From the NCBI RefSeq assembly GCF_009649845.1, contig NZ_WJIE01000001.1, forward strand, positions 682,001 to 746,000: a stretch of DNA of 64,000 nucleotides. The letters are read 5' to 3'. The notes under the pieces were generated by a model. It saw only the letters and a list, made by a program, of their open reading frames with translations. It did not search any database and was not told the DNA's origin. A program made the translations under genes and the position numbers. Origin of the DNA: Polyangium spumosum (GTDB lineage Bacteria; Myxococcota_A; Polyangia; Polyangiales; Polyangiaceae). Below are positions 8,217 through 14,091 of the stretch, piece after piece. Within the stretch, counting starts at the first letter, position 1. Each line of letters begins with the position of its first letter.

Positions 8217-8865
8217 ACCCGGCCGCGATCACCACGAGCACGAACAACCACGCCGCGCTCTTCCCCTCCCCGCCGCGCGCCGCGCACGCATACGCGGCCG
8301 GCGGGCCGTCCGGCACCATCACGGGCCCGCAGAACCGGTCCTCCTTGCACACGAGGCTCAGGGGGCAATCGAGGTCCGACGAGCAACGCTCGTAACACTG
8401 CGAGCGCCGACAGATCCCGTCCTCGCCGCACTCCGCCCCCTCCTCGTTGCATTGATCGGGGAGCTGCACGCAGAAGCTCTCGGCGCTGCACGTATAGGTA
8501 TGCTTGTCCGGCACCTGCGGGTTGCACTGGTCGATCCCGGGGCCCGTCTGGCACCTGCATTTGCCCCCCGCGCATTCTCCGCTCGGGCAATCCTCGTCCT
8601 TCTCGCAGTTCGGCGGCGCGGGCAGGCAATCCTCGTCCGGGCAGATGTACCCGCAATCGCAGAGCCGCGTCGGGTTGTTCTTGCAGCGCCGGAACTCGCC
8701 TTCACAGATCGGGCCGCTGCCGCCGGCGCCACCCGCGGGTGTCTCCGGCCGGAGCGCCGCCGGCTCGTTCGTGCCGCCGGCCCCGTCCCCGCGCGCGCCC
8801 ATCAGCACGCTTGCGCAGAAGAGGCCCACGATCAGCCGATGGGACAACCTGCTCTGCGCTGCCAT
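8194..8865 (-). CDS. Secreted Cys-rich protein with C-terminal membrane anchor
   Basis: The protein has 223 residues and starts at ATG 8865 behind GAGG. The N-terminal 25 residues form a signal peptide. The middle holds over twenty cysteines in short spaced pairs (CEKDEDCPSGEC, CSSDLDCPLSLVC), a pattern of disulfide-rich EGF/Dickkopf-like modules common in secreted myxobacterial proteins. The C-terminus is Cys, a short linker, a hydrophobic helix (WLFVLVVIAAG) and a basic end RARSRR, which resembles the MYXO-CTERM sorting tail without its exact motif. Its last 23 bases overlap the convergent TPR/PEGA gene. Binding partner unknown. Confidence 0.75.
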   Translation of the reverse strand: MAAQSRLSHRLIVGLFCASVLMGARGDGAGGTNEPAALRPETPAGGAGGSGPICEGEFRRCKNNPTRLCDCGYICPDEDCLPAPPNCEKDEDCPSGECAGGKCRCQTGPGIDQCNPQVPDKHTYTCSAESFCVQLPDQCNEEGAECGEDGICRRSQCYERCSSDLDCPLSLVCKEDRFCGPVMVPDGPPAAYACAARGGEGKSAAWLFVLVVIAAGFRARSRR

Positions 8866-8872
8866 CGCCGCC

Positions 8873-10288
8873 TCACCTCTTCCTCGGTCGCGGCAGATCG
8901 TACTCTTCGAGCCGCGTCACCAGGGTCCGCCGCGAGATCCCCAGCATCTCGGCCGCGCGAGTCTGGTTGTGGGCGCACTTCTCCAGCGCGTCGAGGATCC
9001 GCTGCCGCTCGTCGAGCCGCTCCTCTGCCTCGCCGACGTCCGACTCGGTGATCCGCTGCGTCGACGTCGGCGCCGCGGGGGCCGGCGCGGGGCCCTGCGC
9101 GGGCGGCGACCCCGATGGCCGCGCGATCCGCGGCGGCAGATGCTCGGGCAGGACGGTATCACCGGCGCAGAGCACCGCGGCTCGCTCCATGGCGTTCTTC
9201 AGCTCGCGCACGTTGCCGGGGAACGGGTGCCGCTCGAGCAGCGCCCGCGCCTCCGCCGCGAGCGACGGCGTGCCCTTTCGGTCGAGCTTCCTCCACGCGT
9301 CCGCGAGGAAAAACGCGGCGAGCTCGCCGATCTCGGCCGTGCGCTGCCGGAGCGGCGGCACGACGAGGGTGATGCCGTTCAGCCGGTAGAAGAGATCCTG
9401 CCGGAAGGCGCCACGCTCGACCTCGGCCTCGAGATCCCGGTTCGTCGCCGCGATGAACCGCACGTCGACGGGCCGCGGCGCGACGGCGCCGATCCGCAGG
9501 ACGGCGCGATCCTCGAGCACGCGCAGCAGCTTCACCTGCACCGAAGGCGAGAGCTCGCCGATCTCGTCGAGCAACACCGTGCCGCCGTCCGCGGCCTCGA
9601 AGAGGCCCTTCTTGTCCTCGGTGGCGCCCGTGAACGATCCCTTCTTGTGGCCGAAGAGCTCGCTCTCGAGCAGCGTCTCGCTGAGCGCGGCGCAGTGGAC
9701 GGCGACGAAGGGTTTGTTCCGCCGCGGCGAGGCCTCGTGAATGGATCGCGCGAGGATCTCCTTTCCCACGCCCGTCTCGCCGAGCAGCAGCACGTTGAAC
9801 GGCGATCCTGCGGCCCTGCGGGCCTCCTCGTGGAGCGCGCGCATGCCTGGATCCTCGACGATCACGCGGCTCGTGTTGCTCCTGCGGGGGTCCTCGGCGG
9901 CCTTGTGGGGGCCTTCTTCCTGGCGGGCGCGGCGGACGACGGCGATGACGGAGCCGAGGACGATGCAGTCGCCAAGCTCGACGTCGAAGGTCTCGCCGGG
10001 GGCGCGATGGACCCTGCGTGTCTCGGCGGCGGCGCCCTTGTCGTCGCCCTTGCGGACGAAGGTGCCGTTTGCGCTGCCCTTGTCCTCGATGCGGAGGACA
10101 CCGCCGACGTGGAGGACGGCGTGGCGGCGGGAGACGGAGGCGTCGTCGATGCGCACGTCGTTGCCCTCGCCGCGGCCGATGGTGACGGCGCCCTTGCGCG
10201 GAAGGGCGGTGGCCGCGGCCTCGTCCCCCGCGGCGTACACCACGAGCTCGAGGGCCCCTCGTTGATCGTCCCGATCCGGCTGCGCCAT
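8873..10288 (-). CDS. FHA-domain sigma-54-dependent transcriptional activator
   Basis: This 471-residue regulator has an FHA domain (about 30-115; GRGEGND, SxxH-like SRRHAVL and KGSANGTFV) that would read phosphothreonine, then an AAA+ activator domain. Walker A is GETGVGKE (170-177), the sigma-54 contact loop is GSFTGA (217-222, Ser in place of the usual Ala) and Walker B is GGTVLLDE (235-242). A Pro/Ala linker precedes a Fis-type helix-turn-helix (about 439-462, [16 protein letters not shown]). Such FHA activators respond to Ser/Thr kinases in myxobacteria, so the kinase at 4054 is a possible but unproven upstream partner. The only sigma-54-type promoter I find in the window is near 13.74 kb. 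Confidence 0.95.
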   Translation of the reverse strand: MAQPDRDDQRGALELVVYAAGDEAAATALPRKGAVTIGRGEGNDVRIDDASVSRRHAVLHVGGVLRIEDKGSANGTFVRKGDDKGAAAETRRVHRAPGETFDVELGDCIVLGSVIAVVRRARQEEGPHKAAEDPRRSNTSRVIVEDPGMRALHEEARRAAGSPFNVLLLGETGVGKEILARSIHEASPRRNKPFVAVHCAALSETLLESELFGHKKGSFTGATEDKKGLFEAADGGTVLLDEIGELSPSVQVKLLRVLEDRAVLRIGAVAPRPVDVRFIAATNRDLEAEVERGAFRQDLFYRLNGITLVVPPLRQRTAEIGELAAFFLADAWRKLDRKGTPSLAAEARALLERHPFPGNVRELKNAMERAAVLCAGDTVLPEHLPPRIARPSGSPPAQGPAPAPAAPTSTQRITESDVGEAEERLDERQRILDALEKCAHNQTRAAEMLGISRRTLVTRLEEYDLPRPRKR

Positions 10289-10459
10289 CCCGTGCTGGTC
10301 TCCGAGGGGAAGGGTACGGGAAAACCGAGGCGGGAGGAAGCGGTGCGTCAGGGTGGCGGACGGGGACCCCGGGCCCCCTCTCGCGCCGGTTTGCCCTCTT
10401 CCGCGCCTCTGCCGGTTTGGGTACTCTCCTGCCGGAAGCGGGGGGATGGGCGCATGGGC

Positions 10460-10596
10460 TGAGCATTGGTCTCATCTGTGGGGCGCTTCGCTGGGGCGTT
10501 GCCCCAGGCCCCACCCGGGGCTCTCCGCCCCGGGACCCGGACCAGCGCAGGCGCTGGACCTTTTGTCGATGAACTGCGCTCCGCGCAGTTCATCGA
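10460..10596 (+). repeat. Four-hairpin dispersed repeat, copy 1a
   Basis: The element begins with TGAGCATTGGTCTCATCTG (10460-10478) and then has four consecutive hairpins: CTGGGGC/GCCCCAG (10491-10507), CCCGGGGC/GCCCCGGG (10514-10534), CCAGCGC/GCGCTGG (10542-10557) and a 14-bp stem TCGATGAACTGCGC with a three-base loop (10566-10596). The same order recurs near 48.97 kb, and inverted at 10.69 and 36.72 kb. No gene fits the region. From 10289 to 10459 I see only the upstream region of the sigma-54 activator. Confidence 0.85.
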
Positions 10597-10686
10597 ACAG
10601 CCGCAGTCAAGACCAACAACGACCCTGCCAACCGAGACAGCCGCGCGGCTGGTTCTGCTGGCGCCCTGGCCTCTACGTCGGCCTGT

Positions 10687-10791
10687 TTGAAAAACTGCGC
10701 GGAGCGCAGTTTTTCAACCCCCGGTCCAGGGCTTGCCCTGGTTCGGGTCGAGGGGCGAACAGCCCCCGCGGGGTCCGGGGCAGCGCCCCGG
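10687..10791 (-). repeat. Four-hairpin dispersed repeat, copy 1b (inverted)
   Basis: This is the same element as copy 1a in opposite orientation. It has a 14-bp stem TTGAAAAACTGCGC with loop GGA (10687-10717), CCAGGGC/GCCCTGG (10726-10741), GGGGC/GCCCC (near 10752-10766) and CCGGGGC/GCCCCGG (10775-10791). The 67 bases before it (10618-10684) are conserved at 36656-36722. Together with copy 1a it forms a large inverted pair, with the two long-stem hairpins facing each other about 90 bases apart. Confidence 0.85.
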
Positions 10792-10843
10792 CGCGGCGGC
10801 CTCTTGCCTTCGCGCGCAAATCCCGGCCCGGAAGGAGATTCTG

Positions 10844-11668
10844 ATGAGCGAAGATCTGGACCGTATCATCAGGAACATCAGATATCGTATTCGCAAGAAA
10901 GACCCGAGCGGGTTCGAGGATGCCGTCAGGCTCGCCGAGCAGTATCCCGAGGACGCGGACGTCTGGGACACGGTTTCATACGCCTACGATAAGAGGGACG
11001 ATCATGCCGCCGCCATGGCAGCCATGACGCGGGCGATAGAGCTCGACCCCAAGGGGCTGTCGCTGTTCTACAAGCGAGGCGAATACGCGCTCCGAACAGG
11101 CGACCATGAGAGCGCCGTGGCCGACTTCAGCCGAGGGCTCGTCCTCTCTGACGAGCTCAACAAGAATTACTTGCGCGATGAACTCCACTTCCGGCGCGCC
11201 GAGGCATTCATTCAGTTGGGCAAAAAGGCCGAGGCGCTGGCCGACCTTTCACAGTTGCGGGATGACTACGTCAACTTCGGGCCCAAGATTCGAACAAAAG
11301 CAGACCTCCTGGTGATGTGTGGGGAGAGCCTTCCGCCGCCCAAGGAGCAGGAGGACGAGCCGCCCGTATCGTCACCGGCCATCGCCGACGCTCCCGACGA
11401 AGAGGAGGTCGCGCTCGCGGAGCAGCTCGGGGAGGCCGGTATCGCGGCCGTCGACGCGGCGCTGCTCGAACAGCTCAGCCATCGATACCTGAAGGCTGCG
11501 CGCATCATCGGCGACGCGATTGACTTCGGCAGTTACCCGGCCGACAGCCTCCACGTCCGCCTCTTTGCCCGCCGGCTCATCGCCCTCGCGGAAGCCGGAG
11601 CCATCGTCGCGCGGGGAAACCTCCTCAACCCGCGGCGCAGCGTGGTCCGTCTCCCCGACAGCCCCTGA
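10844..11668 (+). CDS. TPR protein with C-terminal DUF3658-like domain
   Basis: The 274-residue protein starts at ATG 10844 behind GGAAGGAG. Residues about 1-140 form three to four TPR-like helical pairs (for example AIELDPKGLSLFYKRGEYAL). After a Pro/Glu linker, the last 80 residues (SHRYLKAARIIGDAI, then LARRLIAL-type helices, then RSVVRLP) follow the pattern of the C-terminal winged-helix-like part of DUF3658 proteins; this match is from memory of the pattern. The first third has lower GC and more A/T-ending codons than its neighbours, which suggests later arrival. The gene lies between hairpin repeats and a tandem array, and its stop codon falls inside the first array unit. An antitoxin/immunity role is possible but not shown. 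Confidence 0.7.
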   Translation: MSEDLDRIIRNIRYRIRKKDPSGFEDAVRLAEQYPEDADVWDTVSYAYDKRDDHAAAMAAMTRAIELDPKGLSLFYKRGEYALRTGDHESAVADFSRGLVLSDELNKNYLRDELHFRRAEAFIQLGKKAEALADLSQLRDDYVNFGPKIRTKADLLVMCGESLPPPKEQEDEPPVSSPAIADAPDEEEVALAEQLGEAGIAAVDAALLEQLSHRYLKAARIIGDAIDFGSYPADSLHVRLFARRLIALAEAGAIVARGNLLNPRRSVVRLPDSP

Positions 11669-11955
11669 CTTCACCCCTCACTCCCCCGTCCCCCTCGTCA
11701 GAACCGGTTCTGACTTGCCCTTCCCTCCCCCGTCCACCTCTGTAGAACATCTTACCTTTGCCTTCCCTCCACCGAACCTCTCGTCAGAACCGGTTCTGAC
11801 TTGCCCTTCCCTTCACCGTCCCCCTTCGTAGAACATCTTACCTTTGCCTCCCCTCCACCGTCCTCCTTCTCAGATCGTGTTCTGACTTGGCCTTCCCTCC
11901 CCCGAAGCTCTTGTCGCAAAACCGAAGTTTCCTGTACAGTCCCCCACACTCCAAC
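11655..11955 (+). repeat. Tandem array with alternating 44/42-bp half-units (86-bp period)
   Basis: Boxes TCAGAACCGGTTCTGA (a perfect 16-bp palindrome) start at 11698 and 11784, with a decayed copy at 11870: exactly 86 bases apart. Between them GTAGAACATCTTACCTTT starts at 11742 and 11828, again 86 apart. Each box is followed by a pyrimidine-rich tract like CTTCCCTCC. About six half-units are visible plus a degenerate one over the stop codon of the TPR gene. The array fills the whole gap before the gene at 11982. Confidence 0.85.
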
Positions 11956-11981
11956 TTCGATTTCAGCCGGAGCCCCACTTC

Positions 11982-12746
11982 ATGACCGAGCCTGATCTCC
12001 AGAAAGCCTACGAAAAGCACCTCCTCGCAGCGAAGGCCCTGCCTGCCTCCGAGGTCCTGCCGTACCGCGTCGACCCCGACCTCGCCCTCGTGAACGTCTC
12101 GACCTGCATGAAGGTCGTTCACGACAACGAGGCGGCAATCCCCACCCACCTGCCCAAGGTCAACCTCGCCGCCTTGCTCGCCCTGCCCGAGCTCGCCCTC
12201 GCCACGAAGTACGCGGCGCTCGTCGTCGAGCAGGAGATTCCGAACGAATCGCAGATCCGGGCGAAGCTCTCCCTCGCGCGTGACCTGCGCGAAAAGCTCC
12301 TGACCGTCGCCAGGGGCCTCGCCGAGAATGGCCTCGTCCCGCAAGCCGAGGTCGACGTCATCGCCGCCGGGCGAGGCCTCCGCGATCGCGCCGAGGATTG
12401 TGTCGCCCTCGCGGCCTTCTTCCGCAAACACGCGCAAGCCATCGACGGCAAGCACCCGCTCACGGTCGCGCAAATCGACGAGGCCGCGACGGTCGGCTCC
12501 TGGCTCGTCGCGACCCTCAGGCCCGCGGATGCCCCGAACAAGCCCTCGTCCGGCCCCAGCAATGCCGTGGACCTCCGCAACCGCTTCGCCACCCTGCTCG
12601 TCCGGGGCCACGCGCGCCTGCAAATGGTCGCCCATTATTTCCACGAAGAGGACTGGGAGGAGCGCGCCCCCGCGCTCAACTCGAGGCGCGTCAAGCGGCA
12701 AAACGAAGGCTCGAACGAAGACACGCCCGCGCCCGCGGCGGGTTGA
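11982..12746 (+). CDS. Helical cytoplasmic protein, function unknown
   Basis: This 254-residue protein has no signal peptide or membrane span. It is rich in Ala, Leu and charged residues, and almost entirely helical by eye. The C-terminal part has a basic/aromatic stretch DLRNRFATLLVRGHARLQ and ends in a polar tail. I recognise the style of large paralogous families of hypothetical proteins in Polyangiales, but no function is known to me. The gene is directly preceded by the 86-bp-period array, which may be its control region. The product at 39128-39910, of similar size and composition, has a comparable array upstream. Confidence 0.75.
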   Translation: MTEPDLQKAYEKHLLAAKALPASEVLPYRVDPDLALVNVSTCMKVVHDNEAAIPTHLPKVNLAALLALPELALATKYAALVVEQEIPNESQIRAKLSLARDLREKLLTVARGLAENGLVPQAEVDVIAAGRGLRDRAEDCVALAAFFRKHAQAIDGKHPLTVAQIDEAATVGSWLVATLRPADAPNKPSSGPSNAVDLRNRFATLLVRGHARLQMVAHYFHEEDWEERAPALNSRRVKRQNEGSNEDTPAPAAG

Positions 12747-12790
12747 ACCGCCGGCGGGCCGGGCGAGGGGTCGCGGGGGGGGGCCGCGCC

Positions 12791-13660
12791 TCAGATCGTG
12801 CAGGACGAGGACGTGTGTTCTTTCTCCCGCACGCCCCACGCGAAACCGGCGCCCGATACGTACTCGACGCGGTTGGAGTATCCCCGAGGCGTGGCCCCGC
12901 TCGGGCCACTCCACCAGTATTGCCAGTTGGTATTCGAATAGAGGCCGTCTCGCAAGATGAACAGCGGCCTGAACACGATGCAGTCGCCAGGGCCGGAGTA
13001 GCTATAGGTGATGTCCGCCTCGACGGTGCCGGTCGTGCAGAAACCCGTGCGGTAACGGCGCATCGAATCGTTGTTGTCGTACCACGCCAGGACGCCCGTC
13101 GCGGAAGCGAAGCAGCCCGGACCGTCGGGATACGAAGTCCCTCCGTCGTCACACACGAAGGTCTCGATGCTCTCGTCACAAGCGGAGAGCAAGCTCTGGG
13201 GCTGGGGCGCCGCCGTCTGGAGGTCCTTCAGGAGCCAGCCCTGCGGCAAGAGCGTGCTGTCGATGCTCGACGCCCGCGTCGCTTCGGCGCGCATCACCTC
13301 GTGATACGCGACGAGGCCGCGGGGGGCCTCTTGCTCCGGCGCCGCGAGCGCGTGGAACAGGTCGAATGCGGTCGCCTCGGCGAACTCCGGGCGCTTCATG
13401 ACCGTCCTGTGTTTCGCATCCCCCACCTCGACGACGCTGAAGCTGCCGTCCTCGTGCGCATAAAAGCGCACCTCGGCCCCGTCGGGCAGAGGCAGGACGG
13501 CCGCGAGCTCGTCCTCCGCAGACGCGACCTCGCTCGGCGCGGAGAGGTCCGCGGGGACGTCCCCCGCCTCGGAAGAAGCGACGCAGCCGCCGAGGAGGGC
13601 GGAGGCAACGAGGAGGGACGCAGCACGCCATCGATACGCGATGAGGAAAGTGGTTTGCAT
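12791..13660 (-). CDS. Lipoprotein, function unknown
   Basis: This 289-residue protein starts at ATG 13660 with AGGAG ten bases upstream. The signal region ends in the lipobox LGGC (Cys about residue 25). The mature part starts with an acidic linker and continues with a mixed domain. Cysteines at CDESIETFVC and CFASATG suggest disulfides in the periplasm or at the surface. The C-terminal third, with many Tyr/Trp/Gly/Ser, looks like an extracellular beta domain. No family is recognised. A sigma-54-type promoter lies 71-85 bases upstream, which implies regulated expression. It converges on the helical protein gene with a 44-base gap. Confidence 0.8.
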   Translation of the reverse strand: MQTTFLIAYRWRAASLLVASALLGGCVASSEAGDVPADLSAPSEVASAEDELAAVLPLPDGAEVRFYAHEDGSFSVVEVGDAKHRTVMKRPEFAEATAFDLFHALAAPEQEAPRGLVAYHEVMRAEATRASSIDSTLLPQGWLLKDLQTAAPQPQSLLSACDESIETFVCDDGGTSYPDGPGCFASATGVLAWYDNNDSMRRYRTGFCTTGTVEADITYSYSGPGDCIVFRPLFILRDGLYSNTNWQYWWSGPSGATPRGYSNRVEYVSGAGFAWGVREKEHTSSSCTI

Positions 13661-13730
13661 GGTTGTCGGGCTCCTGCCGTGACGCGATTTCGCCGCTCTA
13701 TCGGCGGCGTTTGGTTTTGCCCGTCCGTTC

Positions 13731-13745
13731 GCAATGCCCGTGCCA
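13731..13745 (-). promoter_or_regulatory. Sigma-54-type (-24/-12) promoter of the lipoprotein gene
   Basis: On the minus strand the sequence TGGCACGGGCATTGC matches TGGCACG-N4-TTGC perfectly, including the invariant GG and GC with correct spacing. Transcription would start near 13719, giving a leader of about 60 bases. This is the only such match I found among the intergenic regions. Confidence 0.6.
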
Positions 13746-13820
13746 CGTCGGCGCACACGTGATCTCGCGGCGATCGACGAGAGCCGACGCCACGGTGGAA
13801 CGCCGGTATGACAGCGGGAT

Positions 13821-13836
13821 GTCACGGCGCCGTGAC
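13821..13836. promoter_or_regulatory. 16-bp palindrome, candidate activator site
   Basis: GTCACGGCGCCGTGAC is a perfect palindrome centred about 110 bases upstream of the start predicted from the sigma-54-type promoter. That is the usual distance for a dimeric enhancer-binding protein. Further GTGAC half-sites follow within 20 bases. The rest of the 13661-14091 gap holds no gene. Confidence 0.45.
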
Positions 13837-13993
13837 GCCTGTGATGACGTCGTGACACCACCCGCGGCCCGCGACCGGTACCTCTACTTTCCACCCCCTT
13901 GGGGACCTCCCGACGCGGCGCCGAGGATCTCCCGGTCGACGTCCGAAACGTGCTCGCAACCACGCGAACTGCAGTCCAGCTTCGTGTGTGGGC

Positions 13994-14022
13994 TTTACAA
14001 ATCTGGAATTCCCGGATACGGT
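13994..14022 (+). promoter_or_regulatory. Possible sigma-70-type promoter of the cytochrome gene
   Basis: TTTACA (13994-13999) and TACGGT (14017-14022) are 17 bases apart. The -35 differs from consensus at one position; the -10 is weak, with three matches. It lies about 70 bases before the start of the beta-propeller cytochrome gene. Confidence 0.35.
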
Positions 14023-14091
14023 GGGCTCGGTTTTTTCTTTCTCTCTTCGCCCCTGGCGATGAGCCCCCTTCTCCGTGTCCGGAGGTCCATG

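Noticed and set aside
8549-8566. TGGCAC followed by TTGC as a second sigma-54 site
   Set aside because: The spacing is one base too long and it lies inside a coding sequence.
10353-10844. Plus-strand frames running through the hairpin repeats
   Set aside because: They translate the palindromic repeats, have no family match, and the same repeats occur in other frames elsewhere.
11698-11885. LexA (SOS) boxes
   Set aside because: The boxes share GAAC and GTTC halves but the spacer is two bases, not the four of the GAAC-N4-GTTC type; no SOS gene is adjacent.
13663-14088. N-terminal extension of the cytochrome gene
   Set aside because: It would cross a sigma-54 promoter, a palindrome and a candidate sigma-70 promoter, and would bury the signal peptide; GGAGG supports the start near 14092.
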